Source of the DNA: Dicyema japonicum
Lineage: Eukaryota > Dicyemida > Rhombozoa > Dicyemidae
DNA length: 64,000 nt
NCBI GenBank assembly: GCA_011109175.1
Contig: RDEW01000054.1
Coordinates: 170,074 to 234,073 of the forward strand
Reading direction: 5' to 3'
Below are positions 1 through 14,879 of the stretch, in pieces. Under the pieces are notes generated by a model, which did no database searches, was not told the origin of the DNA, and saw only the letters and a program-made list of their open reading frames with translations. Each line of letters begins with the position of its first letter. The stretch's first letter is position 1. The position numbers and the translations under genes were made by a program.

Positions 1-1148
1 TTTAATAGTTTGATTAGAATTCCTCGAGTTCATCGAGATTCTTGATTCCTCGTCCACATTGTGGATGATGACATTTATGACAGTAAAGAGACTTTTGGAC
101 GAATATAGTGTATTTAGTTTGACATGTAGGACACATATTCGGTCGTTGACTCTCCAATAGCGATGTACTTTATTGAGGTAATCGACGTCCATGCGTAGTG
201 CTAGCATTCAGTTGGGAAGAGAATCAGTCGGGTAACAGCTCTAATGGAGACCGATTTGCTTGAAATAATCATATAACTATTATCTTCTCGAGTCTACAAG
301 AATTATAAAAGTAGTAATATTTAAAGGTGCTTAAATGAATACTTATTCGCAGTATACATAATAATAAAGTTGGTACTATATAAGTCGTTCGTAATAAAAA
401 ATGGTTTGTATAATTAGTATTATGGTAAAATGATTGAATGTAGTTCGTCACTTTTTCAGTCAATCCAATCATTAATAGTTTCAAATTATATAGAAAAAAA
501 GCTCAACGGACAAGAAAAAAGGATCAAACCCTAATAGATAAAAAAATAAGCAATTATTAACAAAAAAGTATGTACAAATATAGTCGAACCCATTCACAGA
601 TATATATAAAAAAAGAGAATAAACTCGATTAATATGGATAGCTGATCTAATTGGTTGCAATATGCAAATAATCTCCTTCAACGATTGTACTTTCAGTCTA
701 TAATGAATAAAAATTAACTCTTCTAGTATAGAAATCAGCTATAATTGATAATAATTTGCAAGTAGTGTCCAACAACGTTGATACCTCTAATAAATTCGAA
801 ATCAAAATGGAAGCCGATAATAAAAAATCATCATAAAAAGACTCAGTTAAAAGGGTAGCAGCTCTAATTGAAACCGATTGGCAAGACGTATCCAATAACG
901 ATTATACTTTAAAGTTTATCACGACTCACTAATGGATTCTCGTAATATTTATAGCAGCTCAATAAACTCAAGTTATAAGGATCACAACTCTAATAGATTC
1001 TCACTAGCATCGTGTATTTCTTCCATGAGTAATTTTTGCAGATCGAACCATCAATGAAGATACGCTCCGATGTCGACGAATGATCCCGTTAATCTTTTGC
1101 GATTTGGTCACACTGGGCAAAAGACATTTGCAAGCTGCTATAGTTTGA

Positions 1149-1226
1149 GACTGTTATTCAGAAGATATAATGACGTATGCATGTAAAGTATACACAAGCG
1201 GTCCAGGGTATTTATGAATAACAGTC
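1149..1226. repeat. 12-bp inverted repeat in each full satellite unit (representative)
   Basis: GACTGTTATTCA at 1149-1160 and TGAATAACAGTC at 1215-1226 are perfect reverse complements separated by 54 bp. The pair is kept unchanged in the full units I checked (for example near 3828, 5729 and 7636) and is absent from the two deletion units. It could fold into a hairpin; no function is known. Confidence 0.85.
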
Positions 1227-1394
1227 GTTTTTCACGTAAAGCGTTTCAAATTGCATTTATGATGATAATGGATCCGAGGAATATAAGGTTTTCATCATGT
1301 GTAAATTTACGAAAGACGAAAAAGCTTTCGAACACTTCTTTTCTGAAAGTTTGCAATTATAGATTTCGCATGTAGAGAATGTAAATTCTAGTCC

Positions 1395-2115
1395 ATTTTC
1401 CGACATTGCTCGAATTATCACTCACAAATCCAGGAAAACATCATCTGGGGTGCTCAGAGGATCGCATCATCAGATTACATAACGAACGGAGAGGCTTGGT
1501 GATTTCTCTATTGCAAGACAAAACAATATGAGTCTAAGTAAATCTCCATCTCGTTGTATGTCTAATTTTTCAGTCTGAAAGTAAATATTGGGCCTTTCTC
1601 TCGCCTACTTGATGTTTTCAATGTATTTTTCCCAGTCAGGTGTTTTTTAAACAAATATTGAAATGAAGATCATGTGGTCGTTGTCAGTTGTTCTCCTTTG
1701 GTAGGAACGTGCATCATTTTGCAGGTGTTAATCTGACTTTCGGCAGATAATGTAGTCGACTTGATTATAAATATTCACTCTCTACCCGACAGAGCTTATT
1801 CTTGTCAGCTCCAAGTCGTGTTGTGGCAAGCTGAGAGCGTGAAAGCCGTGTTGCATTCAAATCTCCCCCAACAAAGACAAGGGACAAGGATCATTATTAG
1901 AGTATGTTTTTAATAGTTTGATTAGAATTCCTCGAGTTCATCGAGATTCTTGATTCCTCGTCCACATTGTGGATGATGACATTTATGACAGTAAAGAGAC
2001 TTTTGGACGAATATAGTGTATTTAGTTTGACATGTAGGACACATATTCGGTCGTTGACTCTCCAATAGCGATGTACTTTATTGAGGTAATCCACGTCCAT
2101 GCGTAGTGCTTGCAT
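1395..2115 (-). pseudogene. LINE endonuclease relic inside the satellite unit (representative copy)
   Basis: On the minus strand, pieces in shifted frames line up in order with the AP-endonuclease of the LINE group often annotated as craniofacial-development-protein-2-like: VDYLNKVHRYWRVNDRI, then an INV...DELEEF segment, a GDLNA motif, NIYNQVDYIICRKSD and DARSYQRRTTDNDHMIF (the usual SDH is changed to NDH). Stops and frameshifts interrupt it, so it is dead. The same domain, less repeated, lies on the plus strand at 51660-52200 (NIFNQIDYILYRQTQK, SDHRLLVARL). Copies recur in every unit: both pieces are in the short units as well, and the edge copy at 16105-16362 keeps only the first piece. 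Confidence 0.8.
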
Positions 2116-2674
2116 TCAGTTGGGAAGAGAATCAGTCGTGTAACAGCTCTAATGGTCCATTTTCCGACATTGCTCGAATTATCACTCACAAATCCAGGAA
2201 AACATCATCTGGGGTGCTCAGTGTATCGCATCATCAGATTACATAACGAACGGAGAGGCTTGGTGATTTCTCTATTGCAAGATAAAACAATATGAGTCTA
2301 AGTAAATCTCCATGTCGGTGTATGTCTAATTTTTCTGTCTGAAAGTAAATATTGGGCATTTGTCTCGCCTTCTTGATGTTTTCAATGTATTTTTCCCAGT
2401 CAGGTGCTTTTTTAAACAAATATTGAAATGAAGATCATGTGGTCGTTGTCAGTTGTTCTCCTTTGGTAGGAACGTGCATCATTTTGCAGGTGTTAATCAG
2501 ACTTTCGGCAGATAATGTAGTCGACTTGATTATAAATATTCACGCTCTCTACCCGACAGAGCTTATTCTTGTCAGCTCCAAGTCGTGTTGTGGCAAGCTG
2601 AGAGCGTGAAAGCCGTGTTGCATTCAAATCTCCCCAACAAAGACAAGGGACAAGGATCATTATTAGAGTATGTT
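1909..2674. repeat. Short (766-bp) deletion unit of the satellite
   Basis: Compared with a full unit, about 1.14 kb is missing between CAGCTCTAATGG and TCCATTTTCCGACATTGC (junction near 2154). The removed part is the AT-rich middle and the inverted-repeat region; both endonuclease relic pieces remain. The same junction is present in the other short unit. Confidence 0.9.
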
Positions 2675-5600
2675 TTTAATAGTTTGATTAGAATTCCTCG
2701 AGTTCATCGAGATTCTTGATTCCTCGTCCACATTGTGGATGATGACATTTATGACAGTAAAGAGACTTTTGGACGAATATAGTGTATTTAGTTTGACATG
2801 TAGGACACATATTCGGTCGTTGACTCTCCAATAGCGATGTACTTTATTGAGGTAATCCACGTCCATGCGTAGTGCTTGCATTCAGTTGGGAAGAGAATCA
2901 GTCGTGTAACAGCTCTAATGGAGACCGATTTGCTTGAAATAATCATATAACAATTATCTTCTCGAGTCTACAAGAATTATAAAAGTAGTAATATTTAAAG
3001 GTGCTTAAATGAATACTTATTCGCAGTATACATAATAATAAAGTTGGTACTATATAAGTAGATCGTAATAAAAAATGGTTTGTATAATTAGTATTATGGT
3101 AAAATGATTGAATGTAGTTCGTCATTTTTCAGTCTATCCAATCATTAATGGTTTCAAATAATATAGAAAAAAAGCTCACGGACAAGAAAAAAGGATCAAA
3201 CCCTAATAGTTAAAAAAATAAGCAATTATTAACAAAAATTTTGAACAAATATAGTCGAACCCATTCACAGATATATATAAAAAAAGAGAATAAACTCGAT
3301 TAATAATGATAGCTGATCTAATTGGTTGCAATATGCAAATAATCTCCTTCAACGATTGTACTTTCAGTCTATAATGAATAAAAATTAACTATTCTAGTAT
3401 AGAAATCAGCTATAATTTATACTAATTCGTGAGTTGTGTCCAACAACGTTGATACCTCTAATAAATTCGTAATCAAAATGGAAGCCGATAATAAAAAATC
3501 ATTATAAAAAGACTCAGTTAAAAGGGTAGCAGCTCTTATGGAAACCGATTGGCAAGACGTATCCAATAACGATTATACTTTAAAGTTTATCACGACTCAC
3601 TAATGGATTCTCGTAATATTTATAGCAGCTCAATAAACTCAAGTTATAAGGATCACAACTCTAATAGATTCTCACTAGCATCGTGTATTTCTTCCATGAG
3701 TAATTTTTGCAGATCGAACCATCAATGAAGATACGCTCCGATGTCGACGAATGATCCCGTTAATCTTTTGCGATTTGGTCACACTGGGCAAAAGACATTT
3801 GCAAGCTGCTATAGTTTGAGACTGTTATTCAGAAGATATAATGACGTATGCATGTAAAGTATACACAAGCGGTCCAGGGTATTTATGAATAACAGTCGTT
3901 TTTCACGTAAAGCGTTTCAAATTGCATTTATGATGATAATGGATCCGAGGAATATAAGGTTTTCATCATGTGTAAATTTACGAAAGACGAAAAAGCTTTC
4001 GAACACTTCTTTTCTGAAAGTTTGCAATTATAGATTTCGCATGTAGAGAATGTAAATTCTAGTCCATTTTCCGACATTGCTCGAATTATCACTCACAAAT
4101 CCAGGAAAACATCATCTGGGGTGCTCAGAGGATCGCATCATCAGATTACATAACGAACGGAGAGGCTTGGTGATTTCTCTATTGCAAGACAAAACAATAT
4201 GAGTCTAAGTAAATCTCCATGTCGTTGTATGTCTAATTTTTCTGTCTGAAAGTAAATATTGGGCCTTTTGTCTCGCCTTCTTGATGTTTTCAATGTATTT
4301 TTCCCAGTCAGGTGCTTTTTTAAACAAATATTGAAATGAAGATCATGTGGTCGTTGTCAGTTGTTCTCCTTTGGTAGGAACGTGCATCATTTTGCAGGTG
4401 TTAATCTGACTTTCGGCAGATAATGTAGTCGACTTGATTATAAATATTCACGCTCTACCCGACAGAGCTTATTCTTGTCAGCTCCAAGTCGTGTTGTGGC
4501 AAGCTGAGTGCGTGAAAGCCGTGTTGCATTCAAATCTCCCCCAACAAAGACAAGGGACAAGGATCATTATTAGAGTATGTTTTTAATAGTTTGATTAGAA
4601 TTCCTCGAGTTCATCGAGATTCTTGATTCCTCGTCCACATTGTGGATGATGACATTTATGACAGTAAAGAGACTTTTGGACGAATATAGTGTATTTAGTT
4701 TGACATGTAGGACACATATTCGGTCGTTGACTCTCCAATAGCGATGTACTTTATTGAGGTAATCCACGTCCATGCGTAGTGCTTGCATTCAGTTGGGAAG
4801 AGAATCAGTCGTGTAACAGCTCTAATGGAGACCGATTTGCTTGAAATAATCATATAACAATTATCTTCTCGAGTCTACAAGAATTATAAAAGTAGTAATA
4901 TTTAAAGGTGCTTAAATGAATACTTATTCGCAGTATACATAATAATAAAGTTGGTACTATATAAGTCGATCGTAATAAAAATGGTTTGTATAATTAGTAT
5001 TATGGTAAAATGATTGAATGTAGTTCGTCATTTTTCAGTCAATCCAATCATTAATGGTTTCAAATTATATAGAAAAAAAGCTCAGCGGACAAGAAAAAAA
5101 GATCAAACCCTAATTGATAAAAAAATAAGCAATTATTAACAAAAAAGTTTGTAGAAATATAGTCGAACCCATTCACAGATATATATAAAAAAAGAGAATA
5201 AACTCGAGTAATATGGATAGCTGATCTAATTGGTTGCAATATGCAAATCATCTGCTTCAACGATTGTACTTTCAGTCTATAATGAATAAAAATTAACTCT
5301 TCTAGTATAGAAATCAGCTATAATTGATAATAATTTGCAAGTAGTGTCCAACAACGTTGAGACCTCTAATAAATTCGAAATCAAAATGGAAGCCGATAAT
5401 AAAAAATCATCATAAAAAGACTCAGTTAAAAGGGTAGCAGCTCTAATGGAAACCGATTAGCAAGACGTATCCAATAACGATTATACTTTAAAGTTTATCA
5501 CGACTCACTAATGGATGCTCGTAATATTTATAGCAGCTCAATAAACTCAAGTTATAAGGATCACAACTCTAATAGATTCTCACTAGCATCGTGTATTTCT

Positions 5601-8393
5601 TCCATGAGTAATTTTTGCAGATCGAACCATCAATGAAGATACGCTCCGATGTCGACGAATGATCCCGTTAATCTTTTGCGATTTGGTCACACTGGGCAAA
5701 AGACATTTGCAAGCTGCTATAGTTTGAGACTGTTATTCAGAAGATATAATGACGTATGCATGTAAAGTATACACAAGCGGTCCAGGGTATTTATGAATAA
5801 CAGTCGTTTTTCACGTAAAGCGTTTCAAATTGCATTTATGATGATAATGGATCCGAGGAATATAAGGTTTTCATCATGTGTAAATTTACGAAAGACGAAA
5901 AAGCTTTCGAACACTTCTTTTCTGAAAGTTTGCAATTATAGATTTCGCATGTAGAGAATGTAAATTCTAGTCCATTTTCCGACATTGCTCGAATTATCAC
6001 TCACATATCCAGGAAAACATCATCTGGGGTGCTCAGAGTATCGCATCATCAGATTACATAACGAACGGAGAGGCTTGGTGATTTCTCTATTGCAAGACAA
6101 AACAATATGAGTCTAAGTAAATCTCCATGTCGTTGTATGTCTAATTTTTCTGTCTGAAAGTAAATATTGGGCCTTTCTCTCGCCTACTTGATGTTTTAAA
6201 TGTATTTTTCCCAGTCAGGTGCTTTTTTAAACAAATATTGAAATGAAGATCATGTGGTCGTTGTCAGTTGTTCTTCTTTGGTAGGAACGTGCATCATTTT
6301 GCAGGTGTTAATCAGACTTTCGGCAGATAATGTAGTCGACTTGATTATAAATATTCACGCTTCACCCGACAGAGCTTATTCTTGTCAGCTCCAAGTCGTG
6401 TTGTGGCAAGCTGAGTGCGTGAAAGCCGTGTTGCATTCAAATCTCCCCCAACAAAGACAAGGGACAAGGATCATTATTAGAGTATGTTTTTAATAGTTTT
6501 ATTAGAATTCCTCGAGTTCATCGAGATTCTTGATTCCTCGTCCACATTGTGGATGATGACATTTATGACAGTAAAGAGACTTTTGGACGAATATAGTGTA
6601 TTTAGTTTGACATGTAGGACACATATTCGGTCGTTGACTCTCCAATAGCGATGTACTTTATTGAGGTAATCCACGTCCATGCGTATTGCTTGCATTCAGT
6701 TGGGAAGAGAATCAGTCGTGTAACAGCTCTAATGGAGACCGATTTGCTTGAAATAATCATATAACAATTATCTTCTCGAGTCTACAAGAATTATAAAAGT
6801 AGTAATATTTAAAGGTGCTTAAATGAATACTTATTCGCAGTATACATAATAATAAAGTTGGTACTATATAAGTCGATCGTAATAAAAAATGGTTTGTATA
6901 ATTAGTATTATGGTAAAATGATTGAATGTAGTTCGTCATTTTTCAGTCAATCAATCATTAATGGTTTCAAATTATATAGAAAAAAAGCTCACGGACAAGA
7001 AAAAAGGATCAAACCCTAATTGATAAAAAAATAAGCAATTATTAACAAAAAAGTTTGTAGAAATATAGTCGAACCCATTCACAGATATATATAAAAAAAG
7101 AGAATAAACTCGAGTAATATGGATAGCTGATCTAATTGGTTGCAATATGCAAATCATCTCCTTCAACGATTGTACTTTCAGTCTATAATGATAAAAATTA
7201 ACTCTTCTAGTATAGAAATCAGCTATAATTGATAATAATTTGCAAGTAGTGTCCAACAACGTTGAGACCTCTAATAAATTCGAAATCAAAATGGAAGCCG
7301 ATAATAAAAAATCATCATAAAAAGACTCAGTTAAAAGGGTAGCAGCTCTAATGGAAACCGATTGGCAAGACGTATCCAATAACGATTATACTTTAAAGTT
7401 TATCACGACTCACTAATGGATTCTCGTAATATTTATAGCAGCTCAATAAACTCAAGTTATAAGGATCACAACTCTAATAGATTCTCACTAGCATCGTGTA
7501 TTTCTTCCATGAGTAATTTTTGCAGATCGAACCATCAATGAAGATACGCTCCGATGTCGACGAATGATCCCGTTAATCTTTTGCGATTTGGTCACACTGG
7601 GCAAAAGACATTTGCAAGCTGCTATAGTTTGAGACTGTTATTCAGAAGATATAATGACGTATGCATGTAAAGTATACACAAGCGGTCCAGGGTATTTATG
7701 AATAACAGTCGTTTTTCACGTAAAGCGTTTCAAATTGCATTTATGATGATAATGGATCCGAGGAATATAAGGTTTTCATCATGTGTAAATTTACGAAAGA
7801 CGAAAAAGCTTTCGAACACTTCTTTTCTGAAAGTTTGCAATTATAGATTTCGCATGTAGAGAATGTAAATTCTAGTCCATTTTCCGACATTGCTCGAATT
7901 ATCACTCACAAATCCAGGAAAACATCATCTGGGGTGCTCAGAGGATCGCATCATCAGATTACATAACGAACGGAGAGGCTTGGTGATTTCTCTATTGCAA
8001 GACAAAACAATATGAGTCTAAGTAAATCTCCATGTCGTTGTATGTCTAATTTTTCTGTCTGAAAGTAAATATTGGGCCTTTCTCTCGGCTACTTGATGTT
8101 TTCAATGTATTTTTCCCAGTCAGGTGCTTTTTTAAACAAATATTGAAATGAAGATCATGTGGTTGTTGTCAGTTGTTCTCCTTTGGTAGGAACGTGCATC
8201 ATTTTGCAGGTGTTAATCTGACTTTCGGCAGATAATGTAGTCGACTTGATTATAAATATTCACGCTCTACCCGACAGAGCTTATTCTTGTCAGCTCCAAG
8301 TCGTGTTGTGGCAAGCTGAGTGCGCGAAAGCCGTGTTGCATTCAAATCTCCCCCAACAAAGACAAGGGACAAGGATCATTATTAGAGTATGTT

Positions 8394-9156
8394 TTTAATA
8401 GTTTGATTAGAATTCCTCGATTTCATCGAGATTCTTGATTCCTCGTCCACATTGTGGATGATGACATTTATGACAGTAAAGAGACTTTTGACGAATTATA
8501 GTGTATTTAGTTTGACATGTAGGACACATATTCGGTCGTTGACTCTCCAATAGCGATGTACTTTATTGAGGTAATCCACGTCCATGCGTAGTGCTTGCAT
8601 TCAGTGGGAAGAGAATCAGTCGTGTAACAGCTCTAATGGTCCATTTTCCGACATTGCTCGAATTATCACTCACAAATCCAGGAAAACATCATCTGGGGTG
8701 CTCAGAGTATCGCATCATCAGATTACATAACGAACGGAGAGGCTTGGTGATTTCTCTATTGCAAGACAAAACAATATGAGTCTAAGTAAATCTCCATGTC
8801 GTGTATGTCTAATTTTTCTGTCTGAAAGTAAATATTTGGCCTTTGTCTCGCCTACTTGATGTTTTCAATGTATTTTTCCCAGTCAGGTGCTTTTTTAAAA
8901 AAATATTGAAATGAAGATCATGTGGTCGTTGTCAGTTGTTCTCCTTTGGTAGGAACGTGCATCATTTTGCAGGTGTTAATCAGACTTTCGGCAGATAATG
9001 TAGTCGACTTAATTATAAATATTCACGCTCTACCCGACAGAGCTTATTCTTGTCAGCTCCAAGTCGTGTTGTGGCAAGCTGAGTGCGTGAAAGCCGTGTT
9101 GTATTCAAATCTCCCCCAACAAAGACAAGAACAAAGGATCATTATTAGAGTATGTT
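8394..9156. repeat. Short (763-bp) deletion unit of the satellite, second copy
   Basis: Carries the same deletion junction (CTCTAATGG joined to TCCATTTTCC, near 8638) as the short unit at 1909, so both descend from one deletion that was then spread with its neighbours by unequal exchange. Small indels (for example one G fewer in the CAGTTGGGAAG region) separate it from the first copy. Confidence 0.9.
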
Positions 9157-12100
9157 TTTAATAGTTCTGATTAGAATCCCTCGAGTTCATCGAGATTCTT
9201 GATTCCTCGTCCACATTGTGGATGATGACATTTATGACAGTAAAGAGACTTTTGGACGAATATAGTGTATTTAGTTTGACATGTAGGACACATATTCGGT
9301 CGTTGACTCTCCAATAGCAATGTACTTTATTGAGGTAATCCACGTCCATGCGTAGTGCTTGCATTCAGTTGGGAAGAGAATCAGTCGGGTAACAGCTCTA
9401 ATGGAGACCGATTTGCTTGAAATAATCATATAACGATTATCTTCTCGAGTCTACAAGAATTATAAAAGTAGTAATATTTAAAGGTGCTTAAATGAATACT
9501 TATTCGCAGTATACATAATAATAAAGTTGGTACTATATAAGTCGATCGTAATAAAAAATGGTTTGTATAATTAGTATTATGGTAAAATGATTGAATGTAG
9601 TTCGTCATTTTTCAGTCTATCCAATCATTAATGGTTTCAAATAATATAGAAAAAAGCTCAACGGACAAGAAAAAAGGATCAAACCCTAATAGTTAAAAAA
9701 ATAAGCAATTATTAACAAAAAAGTTTGTACAAATATAGTCGAACCCATTCACAGATATATATAAAAAAAGAGAATAAACTCGATTAATAATGATAGCTGA
9801 TCTAATTGGTTGCAATATGCAAATAATCTCCTTCAACGATTGTACTTTCAGTCTATAATGAATAAAAATTAACTCTTCTAGTATAGAAATCAGCTATAAT
9901 TGATAATAATTTGCAAGTAGTGTCCAACAACGTTGAGACCTCTAATAAATTCGAAATCAAAATGGAAGCCGATAATAAAAAATCATCATAAAAAGACTCA
10001 GTTAAAAGGGTAGCAGCTCTAATGGAAACCGATTGGCAAGACGTATCCAATAACGATTATACTTTAAAGTTTATCACGACTCACTAATGGATTCTCGTAA
10101 TATTTATAGCAGCTCAATAAACTCAAGTTATAAGGATCACAACTCTAATAGATTCTCACTAGCATCGTGTATTTCTTCCATGAGTAATTTTTGCAGATCG
10201 AACCATCAATGAAGATACGCTCCGATGTCGACGAATGATCCCGTTAATCTTTTGCGATTTGGTCACACTGAGCAAAAGACATTTGCAAGCTGCTATAGTT
10301 TGAGACTGTTATTCAGAAGATATAATGACGTATGCATGTAAAGTATACACAAGCGGTCCAGGGTATTTATGAATAACAGTTGTTTTTCACGTAAAGCGTT
10401 TCAAATTGCATTTATGATGATAATGGATCCGAGGAATATAAGGTTTTCATCATGTGTAAATTTACGAAAGACGAAAAAGCTTTCGAACACTTCTTTTCTG
10501 AAAGTTTGCAATTATAGATTTCGCATGTAGAGTATGTAAATTCTATTCCATTTTCCGACATTGCTCGAATTATCAGTCACAAATCCAGGAAAACATCATC
10601 TGGGGTGCTCAGAGTATCGCATCATCAGATTACATAACGAACGGAGAGGCTTGGTGATTTCTCTATTGCAAGACAAAATAATATGAGTCTAAGTAAATCT
10701 CCATGTCGGTGTATGTCTAATTTTTCTGTCTGAAAGTAAATATTGGGCCTTTGTCTCGCCTTCTTGATGTTTTCAATGTATTTTTCCCAGTCAGGTGCTT
10801 TTTTAAACAAATATTGAAATGAAGATCATGTGGTCGTTGTCAGTTGTTCTCCTTTGGTAGGAACGTGCATCATTTTGCAGGTGTTAATCAGACTTTCGGC
10901 TGATAATGTAGTCGACTTAATTATAAATATTCACGCTCTACCCGACAGAGCTTATTCTTGTCAGCTCCAAGTCGTGTTGTGGCAAGCTGAGTGCGTGAAA
11001 GCCGTGTTGCATTCAAATCTCCCCCAACAAAGACAAGGGACAAGGATCATTATTAGAGTATGTTTTTAATAGTTCTGATTAGAATTCCTCGAGTTCATCG
11101 AGATTCTTGATTCCTCGTCCACATTGTGGATGATGACATTTATGACAGTAAAGAGATTTTTGGACGAATATAGTGTATTTAGTTTGACATGTAGGACACA
11201 TATTCGGTCGTTGACTCTCCAATAGCGATGTACTTTATTGAGGTAATCCACGTCCATGCGTAGTGCTTGCATTCAGTTGGGAAGAGAATCAGTCGTGTAA
11301 CAGCTCTAATGGAGACCGATTTGCTTGAAATAATCATATAACAATTATCTTCTCGAGTCTACAAGAATTATAAAAGTAGTAATATTTAAAGGTGCTTAAA
11401 TGAATACTTATTCGCAGTATACATAATAATAAAGTTGGTACTATATAAGTCGATCGTAATAAAAAATGGTTTGTATAATTAGTATTATGGTAAAATGATT
11501 GAATGTAGTTCGTCATTTTTCAGTCAATCCAATCATTAATGGTTTCAAATTATATAGAAAAAAAGCTCACGGACAAAAAAAAGGATCAAACCCTAATTGA
11601 TAAAAAAATAAGCAATTATTAACAAAAAAGTTTGTAGAAATATAGTCGAACCCATTCACAGATATATATAAAAAAAGAGAATAAACTCGAGTAATATGGA
11701 TAGCTGATCTAATTGGTTGCAATATGCAAATCATCTCCTTCAACGATTGTACTTTCAGTCTATAATGAATAAAAATTAACTCTTCTAGTATAGAAATCAG
11801 CTATAATTGATAATAATTTGCAAGTAGTGTCCAACAACGTTGAGACCTCTAATAAATTCGAAATCAAAATGGAAGCCGATAATAAAAAATCATCATAAAA
11901 AGACTCAGTTAAAAGGGTAGCAGCTCTAATGGAAACCGATTGGCAAGACGTATCCAATAACGATTATACTTTAAAGTTTATCACGACTCACTAATGGATT
12001 CTCGTAATATTTATAGCAGCTCAATAAACTCAAGTTATAAGGATCACAACTCTAATAGATTCTCACTAGCATCGTGTATTTCTTCCATGAGTAATTTTTG

Positions 12101-14879
12101 CAGATCGAACCATCAATGAAGATACGCTCCGATGTCGACGAATGATCCCGTTAATCTTTTGCGATTTGGTCACACTGGGCAAAAGACATTTGCAAGCTGC
12201 TATAGTTTGAGACTGTTATTCAGAAGATATAATGACGTATGCATGTAAAGTATACACAAGCGGTCCAGGGTATTTATGAATAACAGTCGTTTTTCACGTA
12301 AAGCGTTTCAAATTGCATTTATGATGATAATGGATCCGAGGAATATAAGGTTTTCATCATGTGTAAATTTACGAAAGACGAAAAAGCTTTCGAACACTTC
12401 TTTTCTGAAAGTTTGCAATTATAGATTTCGCATGTAGAGAATGTAAATTCTAGTCCATTTTCCGACATTGCTCGAATTATCACTCACAAATCCAGGAAAA
12501 CATCATCTGGGGTGCTCAGAGGATCGCATCATCAGATTACATAACGAACGGAGAGGCTTGGTGATTTCTCTATTGCAAGACAAAACAATATGAGTCTAAG
12601 TAAATCTCCATGTCGTTGTATGTCTAATTTTTCTGTCTGAAAGTAAATATTGGGCCTTTCTCTCGCCTACTTGATGTTTTCAATGTATTTTTCCCAGTCA
12701 GGTGCTTTTTTAAACAAATATTGAAATGAAGATCATGTGGTTGTTGTCAGTTGTTCTCCTTTGGTAGGAACGTGCATCATTTTGCAGGTGTTAATCTGAC
12801 TTTCGGCAGATAATGTAGTCGACTTGATTATAAATATTCACGCTCTACCCGACAGAGCTTATTCTTGTCAGCTCCAAGTCGTGTTGTGGCAAGCTGAGTG
12901 CGTGAAAGCCGTGTTGCATTCAAATCTCCCCCAACAAAGACAAGGGACAAGGATCATTATTAGAGTATGTTTTTAATAGTTTGATTAGAATTCCTCGAGT
13001 TCATCGAGATTCTTGATTCCTCGTCCACATTGTGGATGATGACATTTATGACAGTAAAGAGACTTTTGGACGAATATAGTGTATTTAGTTTGACATGTAG
13101 GACACATATTCGGTCGTTGACTCTCCAATAGCGATGTACTTTATTGAGGTAATCCACGTCCATGCGTATTGCTTGCATTCAGTTGGGAAGAGAATCAGTC
13201 GTGTAACAGCTCTAATGGAGACCGATTTGCTTGAAATAATCATATAACAATTATCTTCTCGAGTCTACAAGAATTATAAAAGTAGTAATATTTAAAGGTG
13301 CTTAAATGAATACTTATTCGCAGTATACATAATAATAAAGTTGGTACTATATAAGTCGATCGTAATAAAAAATGGTTTGTATAATTAGTATTATGGTAAA
13401 ATGATTGAATGTAGTTCGTCATTTTTCAGTCAATCCAATCATTAATGGTTTCAAATTATATAGAAAAAAAGCTCAGCGGACAAGAAAAAAGGATCAAACC
13501 CTAATTGATAAAAAAATAAGCAATTATTAACAAAAAAGTTTGTAGAAATATAGTCGAACCCATTCACAGATATATATAAAAAAAGAGAATAAACTCGAGT
13601 AATATGGATAGCTGATCTAATTGGTTGCAATATGCAAATCATCTCCTTCAACGATTGTACTTTCAGTCTATAATGAATAAAAATTAACTCTTCTAGTATA
13701 GAAATCAGCTATAATTGATAATAATTTGCAAGTAGTGTCCAACAACGTTGAGACCTCTAATAAATTCGAAATCAAAATGGAAGCCGATAATAAAAAATCA
13801 TCATAAAAAGACTCAGTTAAAAGGGTAGCAGCTCTAATGGAAACCGATTGGCAAGACGTATCCAATAACGATTATACTTTAAAGTTTATCACGACTCACT
13901 AATGGATTCTCGTAATATTTATAGCAGCTCAATAAACTCAAGTTATAAGGATCACAACTCTAATAGATTCTCACTAGCATCGTGTATTTCTTCCATGAGT
14001 AATTTTTGCAGATCGAACCATCAATGAAGATACGCTCCGATGTCGACGAATGATCCCGTTAATCTTTTGCGATTTGGTCACACTGGGCAAAAGACATTTG
14101 CAAGCTGCTATAGTTTGAGACTGTTATTCAGAAGATATAATGACGTATGCATGTAAAGTATACACAAGCGGTCCAGGGTATTTATGAATAACAGTCGTTT
14201 TTCACGTAAAGCGTTTCAAATTGCATTTATGATGATAATGGATCCGAGGAATATAAGGTTTTCATCATGTGTAAATTTACGAAAGACGAAAAAGCTTTCG
14301 AACACTTCTTTTCTGAAAGTTTGCAATTATAGATTTCGCATGTAGAGAATGTAAATTCTAGTCCATTTTCCGACATTGCTCGAATTATCACTCACAAATC
14401 CAGGAAAACATCATCTGGGGTGCTCAGAGGATCGCATCATCAGATTACATAACGAACGGAGAGGCTTGGTGATTTCTCTATTGCAAGACAAAACAATATG
14501 AGTCTAAGTAAATCTCCATCTCGGTGTATGTCTAATTTTTCTGTCTGAAAGTAAATATTGGGCCTTTCTCACGCCTACTTGATGTTTTCAATGTATTTTT
14601 CCCAGTCAGGTGCTTTTTTAAACAAATATTGAAATGAAAATCATGTGGTCGTTGTCAGTTGTTCTCCTTTGGTAGGAACGTGCATATTTTTGCAGGTGTT
14701 AATCTGACTTTCGGCAGATAATGTAGTCGACTTGATTATAAATATTCACGCTCTACCCGACATAGCTTATTCTTGTCAGCTCCAAGTCGTGTTGTGGCAA
14801 GCTGAGTGCGTGAAAGCCGTGTTGCATTCAAATCTCCCCCAACAAAGACAAGGGACAAGGATCATTATTAGAGTATGTT

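Noticed and set aside
1909-2115. Minus-strand mini-frame MCPTCQTKYTIF...YCHKCHHPQC in the satellite, resembling a zinc ribbon
   Set aside because: It is out of frame with the endonuclease homology that flanks it (VDYLNKVHRYWRVNDRI before, DELEEF after), has no upstream frame, and its cysteines are lost in the edge copy at 16105-16362. Best explained as chance reading of decayed endonuclease.
3705-3725. B-box-like GGTTCGATCTG on the minus strand of each satellite unit
   Set aside because: No A box at proper distance and no tRNA fold; probably chance.
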